Origin: Branchinecta lynchi | Taxonomy: Eukaryota; Arthropoda; Branchiopoda; Anostraca; Branchinectidae | Reading direction: 5' to 3' | NCBI GenBank assembly: GCA_023053575.1 | Contig: JAKZAP010000003.1 | Location: forward strand, 7,354,561 to 7,418,560 | DNA: 64,000 nucleotides | Part shown: positions 32,583-41,693 of the stretch, piece by piece | Layout of the letters: every line of letters begins with the position of its first letter | Position numbering within the stretch: the stretch's first letter is position 1 | The notes under the pieces: generated by a model | The model's database searches: none | Told to the model about the DNA's origin: nothing | The model's input: the letters and a program-made list of their open reading frames with translations, nothing else | Made by a program: the position numbers and the translations under genes

Positions 32583-35029
32583 TAAATGTTGAGAGTTCCG
32601 CCCAAGTCAGAATGGATCATTGTTGGGGATTTTAATTGTGACCTTACGGATGATCAAGATATCAGAGCATCTATGTTGTTTTCTGCACTTCCTCAATACG
32701 CTCTAATTCATAAAAATTCAGACGATACTTATATTCATAATTCAGGCGCGTCGTCCAATATTGACCATCTAGTTTCTTCGGATATTAATCTATGTCCAAG
32801 TATAGTTGGTGTTTGTGCTGATATCCCTATTAGTGATCATCTTTACCTGTCGTTTACTCTTGTTATTCCCATCCCCGTATTGTCCATTACGAGTAATATA
32901 GTCCGTTCTAAAAAATGTACATGTATGGATTGGGATAAAAAGAGAATTCAAATTTATCACGTTGAAACGGATAAAATGCTGTTAAAAATTGTCGACAAAA
33001 AAACATGTCTTGATCAAGTTGATATAGATATTTTTTATGCTGAATTGGTCCATTGTATGAAAGAAGGAGCGAAAAATGCTTTTAATAGTAGATCTTTTTA
33101 CCCGGGAACACGAGTGTTTGCATGGAAATTTAATGAGTTATTAAAAGATGCAAACACGAAAGCCTCTTGTGCGTTTCGTCTGTGGCGTTCAGCGGGAAGC
33201 CCAAGGTTTGGTCCTTTTTTTGGTGGTATGAAAGCTTCTAAATCGCTGTTCCGCAAGGAATTAAGATTTCACAATGATTTTATTCGGGATGAAATTGGAT
33301 ATCGTATTTCTGAAGATGAAGATGAGCTGTGGAAATTTGTGAGAAATAAGTCACATAGAAAGCACCCGCATGATAAAAGTTGTCTTGGGGCTGATAATTG
33401 GATTGCTCATTTTAATGGTACTTTTTCTAGAATTGATGAGACGATACATTGTAAACTTGATTCTGAATTTGAAGAAGAATTGTCTAAGCATGTAATATCG
33501 GATATTAAAATTGAAGTAGATGATGTAAAAGAAGCTATAAGAAAACTGAAAAGCAAAAAATCTTTAGATTGTGATGGTTTACATGCTAATCATCTAAAAT
33601 GGGCTTCACACAATACTATTATTATGATTGCATCCCTGTTTACTTTTATACTTAAGTCAGGTTTGGTTCCGTCGAGTTTTTTAAAATCCACAACTACCCC
33701 CCTATTAAAGAAAGGAGGTAACCCAAATGATTGTAAATCTTTCCGTCCAATAACTACTTCTTGTCAAATGAGTAAACTTTTTGAGCTAACACTCCTCCCG
33801 TATTTTGGTAGTTCTAATCAAGGTCTGAATCAAATTGGTTTCAGGAAAGGGTTGAATATTGATGTAGCTCACACTCTTCTGTCTCGTATTTTGAGTTCTT
33901 GTAGTTATAGTAATAGAATATATGTATTAGCCCTAGACATTGCTTCAGCATACGATAGTATCATCCACGCTTGGGCCCTTAGATCTTTGTTGAAGAATGG
34001 CGTACCAGTGAGGATAGTACTCATGTTGCGTCGGTGGTTTGGAGCTTCTCGAATTAGAGTTCTTTGGAAGGGTTCTTTCACTGATTTTTATGTTGTTCTA
34101 AACCGGGGTCTTCGTCAGGGTGGGATTCTTTCTCCAGTGATTTTCAATATAACTATCGCTGCATGTCTTGATGGTGTACAGTCTTCTTTTATTTATGGTA
34201 AAGGTATCCTAGCTTCTCTTATAGCGTATGCTGACGACATACTCCTTATAAGCCGTTCTCTATCGGGCCTTCAGAATAATGTAAATTATCTAGTTAAGTC
34301 TTTTAATGAATATGGCCTGATTTTTCGACCTGAAAAATGCCAGTTTATGGTTTTTGGTCCAAAACCCCTTGAACAAATTTCTCTTTCAGTATCTGTCCGT
34401 ATAAGTAATTCAATCCTAAAACCATGTGAGTCTTTGAGATATCTGGGAATCCCTTATGGCCCGACTTTGACATTAACGAGGGCTCTAATAGTAAAAGATG
34501 TGGAGTCGCGTATTTCTGCTAGTTTCGGGGCGGTGATTTGTCTTAGGGATTTCCTATCTAGACGCAATCTTGCAAAGATTTTTAACACTGTTGCTCTTCC
34601 ACAGGCTTTGCTTGCATCTTCTTTTTTACCCTTTTTAACGTTATCAAATTTATCGCGTATCAAAACTACTTTTTTTAATTTTGGGAAATTTTTATGCCGG
34701 TTTTCTAAATACCAATCCAGTTCTTTTATGATGGATAATTATGGGTTAAAAAACCCCATTGATATTTTGAAAAAGAAACGGGAAACATTTTTTTCAAAAA
34801 TTTATTCCATAAAGCACACTTTGTCCGATGCGTTGCGTTGATTGTATTTTGGTTAAAGTGTTAGGTAGACTTCATTTAGGATAGTGTAGGCTAATTGTTT
34901 TTTAAATGACGTAGAGTTTTTATGAAAGTATATGGTCTAGTTATTAGTTTGTAGACCGATTGTATGAATTTTATTATATTTTTTTCTACTCGCCAGCTTT
35001 GGCGGATACAAATAAATGAATTGAATTGA
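32583..35029 (+). mobile_element. 5'-truncated non-LTR retrotransposon inside pPolB
   Basis: About 2.4 kb. It starts within the apurinic-like endonuclease, carries RT and ends in a 3' UTR with a short GAATT-type tail (ATGAATTGAATTGAAT). It is flanked by polymerase-gene sequence. ATGTTGAGAG occurs at about 32571 and again at 32586, a possible small duplication at the 5' junction. A clean target duplication with the 3' side is not evident. The element is in the same orientation as the polymerase gene. Confidence 0.88.
32586..34841 (+). CDS. LINE ORF2 fragment: endonuclease C-part and reverse transcriptase, 751 codons open
   Basis: The open frame begins with the second half of the EEP endonuclease (EWIIVGDFNCDL at residue 9, SNIDHL about 58, ISDHLYL about 82). 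RT follows: palm/finger entry TPLLKKGGNPND, motif A LALDIASAYDS about residue 453, motif B LRQGGILSP about 512, motif C IAYADDILL about 547, and LRYLGI. It ends shortly after the thumb region. The uninterrupted frame contrasts with the broken host gene and indicates a recent insertion. The 5' part is missing, so the apparent ATG is fortuitous and the copy is dead on arrival. It is related to, but diverged from, the copy at 62,900-64,000. Confidence 0.85.
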   Translation: MLRVPPKSEWIIVGDFNCDLTDDQDIRASMLFSALPQYALIHKNSDDTYIHNSGASSNIDHLVSSDINLCPSIVGVCADIPISDHLYLSFTLVIPIPVLSITSNIVRSKKCTCMDWDKKRIQIYHVETDKMLLKIVDKKTCLDQVDIDIFYAELVHCMKEGAKNAFNSRSFYPGTRVFAWKFNELLKDANTKASCAFRLWRSAGSPRFGPFFGGMKASKSLFRKELRFHNDFIRDEIGYRISEDEDELWKFVRNKSHRKHPHDKSCLGADNWIAHFNGTFSRIDETIHCKLDSEFEEELSKHVISDIKIEVDDVKEAIRKLKSKKSLDCDGLHANHLKWASHNTIIMIASLFTFILKSGLVPSSFLKSTTTPLLKKGGNPNDCKSFRPITTSCQMSKLFELTLLPYFGSSNQGLNQIGFRKGLNIDVAHTLLSRILSSCSYSNRIYVLALDIASAYDSIIHAWALRSLLKNGVPVRIVLMLRRWFGASRIRVLWKGSFTDFYVVLNRGLRQGGILSPVIFNITIAACLDGVQSSFIYGKGILASLIAYADDILLISRSLSGLQNNVNYLVKSFNEYGLIFRPEKCQFMVFGPKPLEQISLSVSVRISNSILKPCESLRYLGIPYGPTLTLTRALIVKDVESRISASFGAVICLRDFLSRRNLAKIFNTVALPQALLASSFLPFLTLSNLSRIKTTFFNFGKFLCRFSKYQSSSFMMDNYGLKNPIDILKKKRETFFSKIYSIKHTLSDALR

Positions 35030-37155
35030 ATGGTAATATGAAATACAGGATTCCCAAGCATATCCCTGTAGTAATGCATAATTTATCAAAATATGATTCT
35101 CATTTATTTGTTAGAGAATTGATACCTGATAACGGAATTTTTGAAAGTGCAGAAAGTTTCATCTCATTCTCGAAATCAATAAGTATTACAAAAGCGGATA
35201 CGAAAATTAAATATGAGATGCGGTTTATAGATTCAATTAGATTTATGGCTTCATCTTTAGACAAACTATCAGCAAATTTAGCAACATGTGATTGCAAAGT
35301 ACCTTGTAATCATCTAAGACAGAATTTCAATTTCACATCTAACATTTTCAAAAATGACGATGAATTCAAAGAAATAAATAAAAAAGGGGTATATCCCTAT
35401 GAATTCGTAGACAGTTTCGATAAAATGAATGGTACAAACTTACCATTCATAGAAAGCTTTTATTCTAGGTTGACAGGGAAAGGTATTGACAAAAGTGATT
35501 ATAAAAGAGCGGTATCTATATGGAAACAATTTAACTGTGAAACATTACTTGATTATACCAAGTTGTACCCAAAAAGTGATGTATTAATTCTATCAGACGT
35601 AGTGGAGAATTTCAGGAACGTTTGTATACGAAATTATGATTTTGATCCACTTCATTACTTCTCAGCTCCTGGGTTGACATGGGATTCTTTCTTAAAGCAT
35701 TCAAAAGTAGAACTACCGCTATTCTCGAAGGAAGACATGTATACATTCATTGAAAAGGGGATAAGAGGTGGTGTATCGCAATGTATAAAGAGATATGCAA
35801 AAGCAAATAATAAATATATGAGTAGTCATGATAAGGATAAACCATCTAATTATTTAATGTATTTGGACGCTAATAATTTATATGGTTGGGCCATGTCACA
35901 ACAATTACCAGCGAATAATTTCCAATTCATTCCAATACCGGATGATTTGAAAGAAAGGAATGAATACGAATCATTCGAGTATTACAACCATCTAAAAACT
36001 CATATCAAGTCGATAATGAAATTTCAGAATGTAGGTGCTATATATGAAGTAGATTTAGAATATCCAAAAGAACTACACGAATTACACAAGGATTTACCAT
36101 TAGCACCCGAACATTTTAATGGTAAGCTATGTACCATTGTAAATAAGCTATGTACCATTGTAATATGTAAACCAACTATGTAGTTCACCATAGGAATCTA
36201 GAATTCTATTTACAAAAAAGTTTGATATTGAAAAGAGTACACAGAATACTAGGATTCACTGAAAGTGCTTACTTAAAAGGATACATAGACCATAACACAG
36301 CCCTTAGAACTAAGGGTACAAATGACTTTGAAAAGGACTTCTTTAAGCTCATGAATAATGCTTGCTTTGCAAAAACTATGGAAAACGTAAGGAAGCGAGC
36401 GGATATGGAAATAATTACGGATGATACAACAAGAGAAAAAATAATAAAGAAACCCAATTTTAAATCTGAAATAATATTCAGTGAAAACTTTTCAGGAGCA
36501 AGAATGTCAAAGGAAAATATAAAATTAGACAAACCAATGTATATCGGCTTTGCTGTATTGGAACTATCCAAGTTATTGATGTATGAATTCCATTATGATT
36601 ATATGAAACCTAAATATGGAGATAAAATTGATTTATGTTATATGGACACTGATTCTTTCATATATGATATTAGAACTGAAGATTTTTATCAAGATATCAA
36701 ACAAGATTTGAATGAGAGGTTCGATACATCTGATTATGCGAAAGATAATCCATATGGGTTTCCTAATGTAAACAAGAAAGTGATAGGAATGATGAAAGAT
36801 GAAGGTGATAGGAATGATGAAAGATGAATTAGGTGGACAGGTTATGACAGAATTTGTTGGATTACGATCAAAAGTTTATGCTTTTGTAAAGGACAACCAA
36901 GACCCTTCAAAAGCTAGCAAAAAACTGAAAGGAATAAAAACCAATATAGTTAAAGATAAAATTACGATTCAAAACTATAAGGATGTACTGTTTGGTAAAA
37001 CTGAAAACCTTTCTGTGACCCAGTACAACTTAAGATCATACAAGCACAATATGTTTCTAGAAGAACAGAATAAAAAAGCATTAGATCCAAAGGATGATAA
37101 AAGGATAGTATCAAGCGATAAATTTACAACTTTGCCTTTAGGTTATGAACATTAA
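35030..37155 (+). pseudogene. protein-primed DNA polymerase B, 3' part (Exo II/III and polymerase motifs); broken
   Basis: It resumes after the LINE with the exonuclease II region (HNLSKYDSHLF). Then come a C-x-C/C-x3-H cluster, exonuclease III (YPKSDVLILSD), polymerase motif A-type YLDANNLYGWAM, motif B-type KLMNNACFAKTMENVRKR, and motif C YMDTDSF. Two short tandem duplications break the frame: about 20 bases around GCTATGTACCATTGTAA (36125-36165) and about 26 bases around GGAATGATGAAAGATGAA (36777-36828). The last part ends at a TAA (37153-37155). All catalytic motif residues are present despite the breaks, so the decay is recent. Confidence 0.92.
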
Positions 37156-37380
37156 ATTCAAGTACCTACTTAAATCAAATCAAGTACCTACTTAAATCAA
37201 ATCAAGTGCCTACTTCAAAAATTCAAGTACCTACTTAAAAACTTCAAGTACCTACTTCAAAACTTCAAGTACCTACTTCAAAAATTCAAGTACCTACTTA
37301 AAAAATTCAAGTACCTACTTAATAACTTCAAGTACCCACTTAAAAAATTCAAGAATATACTTAAAATACTCAAGTAAATC
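37156..37380 (+). repeat. short tandem repeat, TTCAAGTACCTACTTAA units
   Basis: About eleven units of roughly 18-23 bases with the core TTCAAGTACCTACTT start right after the polymerase stop codon and end just before the ATPase gene. The last units (AAGAATATACTT, CAAGTAAATC) are decayed. Position between two genes suggests a 3' processing, termination or regulatory role, or simple slippage expansion. Confidence 0.9.
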
Positions 37381-37407
37381 TTATAATGAAAAATTCTTCC
37401 TAAATAA

Positions 37408-38076
37408 ATGAATGAAAAGGCACCAATCAAAGTGTATGATTTTAGCGAAAAGAATAACTATCAGAACAAACACGAACTTGCACCTCAGTGGCCATTTAGA
37501 TTATTAATTTGTGGAAGTTCTGGAACAGGAAAAACCAGTTTACTCTTGAATTTAATTTATGAATATATCTGTTTCGACCGAATATACTTGTATGCAAAAG
37601 ATCTTGAAGAAGATAAATATAAAGATCTCATAACCAATTTAACCACCTTGGAATCAAAATGTAAAACGAATATTTTAACCGTAAGTAATGACCTTAATGA
37701 TATTATTGATGTTGACGATCTAGACCCTAAATACCAAAACTTGATTATCTTTGATGATTTTGTTACTGAAAAAGACCAGAAGAAAATAGAAGACTTATTC
37801 ATACGAGGAAGAAAGAAAAATGCCTCAATTGTTTATTTATCACAGAGCTATCATAAAACCCCAAAGGTGGTAAGACTTCAATGTAATTACTTCGCATTCT
37901 TTCAGTGCTCTAATCCAAAAGAAATAAAATTAATCAGACAAAATCATGTAGACGATGAGTACTTTATGAAACAATTCGAGGTTGCAACCAAAGGCTACGG
38001 ATTCTTCTTTGTTGAATTAAAAACAAAAGATAAAGATATGATTTATAGGAAAAACTTTGAAAAGTTTACTAGATAA
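37408..38076 (+). CDS. A32-type genome-packaging ATPase
   Basis: 222 codons, start in AATAAATG. The Walker A motif is at residues about 33-41 (ICGSSGTGKTSLL) and the Walker B motif at about 113-118 (LIIFDDF). A sensor/arginine-finger-like region follows (FIRGRKKNASIVYLSQSY). This is the FtsK/HerA-superfamily ATPase of Polintons, virophages and NCLDVs, which packages genome DNA into capsids. The length is typical for the Polinton family, and the frame is intact. It is the first gene after the polymerase and its tandem repeats. Confidence 0.94.
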   Translation: MNEKAPIKVYDFSEKNNYQNKHELAPQWPFRLLICGSSGTGKTSLLLNLIYEYICFDRIYLYAKDLEEDKYKDLITNLTTLESKCKTNILTVSNDLNDIIDVDDLDPKYQNLIIFDDFVTEKDQKKIEDLFIRGRKKNASIVYLSQSYHKTPKVVRLQCNYFAFFQCSNPKEIKLIRQNHVDDEYFMKQFEVATKGYGFFFVELKTKDKDMIYRKNFEKFTR

Positions 38077-38092
38077 TTTCGTTCTGTTATAA

Positions 38093-38710
38093 ATGAATAA
38101 ATTCGGTAGTGTTGGGAAAAAGGTTAGTAACGAATCGAATGAAAAGAGAGTTACTGATGACAACGGTAATATTAACCTACAAGATAACATAATTATTATG
38201 TTAGGGGATGCGAAAGCTGACCAGGACGCTATTAGTTTCAGATCTATGACTATTATTTTGAATCAATTTAAAGAAGAAATTACCGCACAACAAGTGGGGG
38301 CAAATCAGTATTTTAGCGAAGATATCAACAGATTAACTGCAGTACATGATTCTCCTGATAATTTATTGGTAAGGATTAAAGATAAAGGGTTATTTGTAAA
38401 AGAAATAATTCGAGTTAATGATAAAGAGATTAACGCTGAAAACAAGTTGATAACAAATGTTCAAAACCCTAGAAATAAAAATGATGCTGTTAATTTAGCT
38501 ACGTTAACTACGAATCTTTTAGATTATGACAAAAAGCTTCTTGGGCAACACACCCATAACGGTATAATTGAAGGAAAGATTGCTGACCAAAAAACCCGTA
38601 TCGATAATATTGAAAGAGCAGTAGTAAATATTTTAAAAAGGCTTCTAGAGCTAAAACCTGTTGACAAACCATTCGTTACCAGAATAGAAAAAATGATGGC
38701 TGGTAAATAA
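38093..38710 (+). CDS. fibre-like virion protein (putative)
   Basis: 205 codons with start in TTATAAATG, 16 bases after the ATPase stop. Residues about 116-140 (NKLITNVQNPRNKNDAVNLA) closely resemble the ITNVxxPxxxxDAV(N/T) repeat found in trimeric phage and virus tail/fibre proteins. A histidine-containing loop (LLGQHTHNG) and a long C-terminal helical region follow. Location among structural genes supports a virion surface or attachment role. That role is inferred from the motif and context; no catalytic motif is present. Confidence 0.6.
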   Translation: MNKFGSVGKKVSNESNEKRVTDDNGNINLQDNIIIMLGDAKADQDAISFRSMTIILNQFKEEITAQQVGANQYFSEDINRLTAVHDSPDNLLVRIKDKGLFVKEIIRVNDKEINAENKLITNVQNPRNKNDAVNLATLTTNLLDYDKKLLGQHTHNGIIEGKIADQKTRIDNIERAVVNILKRLLELKPVDKPFVTRIEKMMAGK

Positions 38711-38740
38711 ATTTTATAAGATAAATTAATTCCCTAATAA

Positions 38741-38917
38741 ATGGTTGAAACAATGGAGTATACAGTTTATTTGTCAAAGCTTCAGAAAGGAAAGCTGAAG
38801 AAATGTTTTGGTGCTAAACAAAAATGTCAGATACGTGTTAGTCATAGTAGACAAAATGAACGAGAACCAGTAAAGTTACTTTACGACAAATTGATAAAAT
38901 TGAAAAATATAAAATGA
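38741..38917 (+). CDS. 58-aa basic protein, overlaps next gene
   Basis: The frame starts at CTAATAAATG and ends at a TGA that overlaps the next ATG (ATGA), a translationally coupled arrangement. The product is small and lysine-rich (KLQKGKLKKCFGAKQKCQIR), with no known domain. The start motif is the main reason to call this a gene. It could be a DNA- or RNA-binding virion core peptide. Function is unknown. Confidence 0.6.
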   Translation: MVETMEYTVYLSKLQKGKLKKCFGAKQKCQIRVSHSRQNEREPVKLLYDKLIKLKNIK

Positions 38918-39385
38918 ATAATAAAGGTTGTGATACTGATGTATCATACAAACAGATGAAAGAAGCGATTCAAAAGGGTGGATTACTTCCTTTCCTAATA
39001 CCGTTAGCAATTACCCTTGGTAAGGCAGCTTTAACCAGTGGTGCTGCTGCTTTGGGTACATTCGCTGGTAAGAAAATTATGGATAAAATGACCAACACAG
39101 GTGGTGCGCTAAAACTTCCTGGAAAACAAAAAGTTGTGGGTAATGGGGTACGTGGGAAGGAAACCAATGATGTCAACATAGGTGGAGCGCTTAAACTTCC
39201 TGGAACACAAAAAGTTGTGGGTAATGGGGTACGTGGAAGGCCTAGGAAATAAAAAAAACGATGATTTCAACACAGGTGGAGCGCTTACACTCCCTGGAAC
39301 ACAAAAAGTTGTCGGTCATGGGGTACGTGGAAGGCCTAGGAAGTCAAAAAACGGGGATACCAAAAAAGAAGCAAAAGTAAAGTAG
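38914..39385 (+). CDS. pX-like core protein with repeated C-terminal motif (frameshifted)
   Basis: Residues 27-60 are a hydrophobic, glycine/alanine-rich segment (GGLLPFLIPLAITLGKAALT), the signature of adenovirus pX-like/membrane-active minor proteins reported in adintoviruses. After it comes a tandem repeat, GGALKLPGKQKVVGNGVRG, which occurs twice before a TAA at 39250-39252. A third copy, with a longer basic tail (KSKNGDTKKEAKVK), sits in a different frame after a run of A and ends at 39385. The third unit was probably part of the same protein. The basic repeats suggest DNA binding. The start lacks the strict TAAATG but reads TATAAAATG. Confidence 0.65.
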
Positions 39386-39752
39386 GACCTCTAACCAATT
39401 TTGATATTATGGATGCTTTAGGGGATATACCACATTTAGAGGTGTTTTCTCTATAGATACGCTACCCAAACAGATAAATAACCTAGAATGCGGTGTCATT
39501 AATTATGATAAACTCGGAATGCCTGGAACTCACTGGGTTGCCTATTGTAATCTACCTGAATACCCCCATGTAGAATTTTTCGATTCTTTCGGCATTCCCC
39601 CGGGAAAAGAAATAATTAAATATCTAAAAACTTCAAAGAAAAAAACAGCTTATGAAAATCTTGCTGTTCAAAATATAGATGAATTAAACTGTGGACTTCA
39701 ATGTATTTCCTACATTAAGCGCAAAATGAAGTTGGTAGCTTTTCGTTTATAA
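39386..39752 (+). pseudogene. adenain-type cysteine protease, frameshifted
   Basis: The 3' frame (39519-39752) has the catalytic His in GTHWVAYCN, an acidic residue in EFFDSFG, the oxyanion glutamine region QNIDEL and the nucleophile in NCGLQCISY. These are the hallmarks of Ulp1/adenain proteases that mature Polinton capsids. The N-terminal block around TNFDIMDALGDIP and FSIDTLPKQ lies in neighbouring frames with a break near 39440. No TAAATG start is present upstream, so the gene may have been fused to the upstream pX-like protein or initiated internally. The catalytic set appears intact even though the frame is broken. Confidence 0.88.
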
Positions 39753-39769
39753 AAATTGTTTTCTAATAA

Positions 39770-39904
39770 ATGGAGATTTATTGTATGAAATGTAAAAAGA
39801 AAACTGATACTGAATCAATGTTTAATGCAGTGTCACAGAAAAACAATGTTCCAATGCTGAAAGGGAATTGTGTTATTTGCGGATCGAGGAAAAATCTGTT
39901 TTAA
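39770..39904 (+). CDS. Cys4 zinc-ribbon protein (DUF5679-like)
   Basis: 44 codons, start in TTCTAATAAATG. Two CxxC pairs (YCMKCKKKT at residues 5-13 and NCVICGSRK at 33-41) flank a PMLKGN segment, as in the small DUF5679-type zinc ribbons carried by many large DNA viruses and Polintons. It ends at a TAA that lies in TTTTAAAAAAAAAC. The integrase frame is the -1 frame from there. This could be a stand-alone zinc ribbon or the N-terminal zinc domain of an integrase fusion. Confidence 0.8.
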   Translation: MEIYCMKCKKKTDTESMFNAVSQKNNVPMLKGNCVICGSRKNLF

Positions 39905-40854
39905 AAAAAAACCTCGACGCAGAAAAAGATATATTAAAGACGTATTATTCTAATTATTCAGGTGTTGATGATATCCACAGAAAATTAAAAGAAAATGGAG
40001 TGAACGTTTCTAAAGATAAAATAAAAAATGTGTTGCAAAATGAGAATGTGTATACGTTAGACAAACCTTCCTATCAGAATTTTGAAAGGAGACGAGCCTA
40101 TGTTCACTATGTTGATGAGCAATGGCAAGCTGATTTAGTTGACCTCCAGAAATATAAAAAAGCGAATGATAAAGCAAACTACATCTTGACTGTTATTGAT
40201 TGCTTTAGTAAATACGCTTGGTGTGTCCCTTCGAAAGATAAAACGGGTGCTGGAATAATAAACGCATTCAGTCATATATTTAAAGAAAGAATTCCTAGAA
40301 AGTTGCAAACTGATAAAGGTAACGAATTTGTTATGAGAAATGTTCAATCTTTTTTGAAAAATAACGATATGAACTGGTTTGCATCTGAAAGTGAACTGAA
40401 GGCACAAATCGTTGAACGATTCAACAGAACTCTGAAAGAAAAGCTATGGAAATATTTTACTCACAACAACACTAACAGATGGATTGATATTCTACCTGTA
40501 TTCGTAAATAATTATAATAACTCGTATCATCGCTCAATACAAATGAAACCAACTGATGCTAGTAAAAAGGTAAATCAGAAAAAGGTTTACAGTGCTCTGT
40601 TTCCTCCAGTAGATGACTACAAAATCACAGGAAATTCACAGAGTCACAACGTCAAAGTAGGGGATTTAGTCAGAATTAAAAAAGAAAAAAGTGTTTTTGA
40701 TAAAGGATATTTACCGAATTATACGGATGAAGTATTTCAGATAGCAACCATCAGACCTACCATTCCCATTACTTATGAAATATCTGACAAAAGTGGGGAA
40801 TTAATTCAAGGAGGGTTTTATGAAAAAGAACTTTCAAAATTTATTATGAAATAA
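39900..40854 (+). CDS. retrovirus-type integrase (DDE)
   Basis: The N-terminal part has a helix-turn-helix-like block (GVDDIHRKLKENGVNVSKDK). The catalytic core follows: first Asp in WQADLVDLQ, second Asp in KLQTDKGNEF, Glu in AQIVERFNRTLKEK, the rve-fold DDE triad. The C terminus is an SH3-like/chromo-type tail (VKVGDLVRIKKEKSVF). No in-frame ATG exists before the core; the frame simply opens out of the zinc-ribbon gene's A-run, so the real start is unclear. The enzyme inserts the element and produces the 6-base duplication. Its stop is at 40852-40854, followed by the next gene's TATAAATG. Confidence 0.93.
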
Positions 40855-40870
40855 AATTACTTGTATATAA

Positions 40871-41690
40871 ATGGATTCAAGACGCTTGAGTGATATTTTA
40901 TCGGATATAATGAAGAACAGAGAAATTCAGAGAAGAAAGGTTCAACAAAATGAGATGGAGAAGGCAAGATTTCGGGAATATGCTTCAGAATTAAACGCTC
41001 CAGTTATTATAGCACAAAAAGAAAACACTAAAGATACCATCAAAAAAATACAAGAGAACGCTGAAACGATAATTAATAAACTACAGGAAGGTGATAATAA
41101 TTCAAGAAGACGGTTTGTCAGATTAGGTGATACATTTAAAACAGCTTTACAGACCACTACTTCAGAGGAATCGAGTCGAGCGCCCACTCATGCTTTAGAA
41201 CCTTCTCCCGATTTAGGTCCACTATCCATTGAAATGAATAAAGATATTACCCAAGAATTGTTAAATCAGATTAATTCAAAACATGTAGTATCGCGGGGTG
41301 GCAATGATCATTATTTTAAAATGCACATGTATTATATTAGTCATTCTATGGATATAGAGGAGGCTCTTTATCATGTAACAAAAATGAGTCAAAGTTATGG
41401 TGGTAAGGGTTACTCTAGCCATGATCAGATTACTGAATTCATAAAGAAATACAAGGATAGGTTAAGAACCATTCAAAATAATTTGGAATTAGTCAAACAA
41501 CAAGGAACTGGAGTATTTATGAATTGTGATGAAATGATTTCAAAATTATACACTTTGATAGGTAGCAGAGTAAACGGAAATACATTCTGATGAGGTGAGA
41601 AATGAAGCTATTGATATTTTGGATTCTTTAATGCGAAATAAATTTCTTACGAAGAGAGATTACAATTCAATATATAAAAAATATTTCTAA
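40871..41690 (+). CDS. coiled-coil structural-region protein (C terminus frameshifted)
   Basis: The main frame (40871-41590, 239 codons) starts at ATATAAATG and opens with a charged coiled coil at residues 1-75. A middle region is rich in S/T/P, followed by a conserved-looking block (GGNDHYFKMHMYYISHSMD). After the TGA at 41588 a different frame continues with EAIDILDSLMRNKFLTKRDY and ends at a TAA at 41688-41690. That tail resembles the C-terminal motif of Polinton structural proteins, so a small indel near 41585 probably ended the frame early. The function is unknown. It lies between the integrase and the penton gene. Confidence 0.65.
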
Positions 41691-41693
41691 TAA

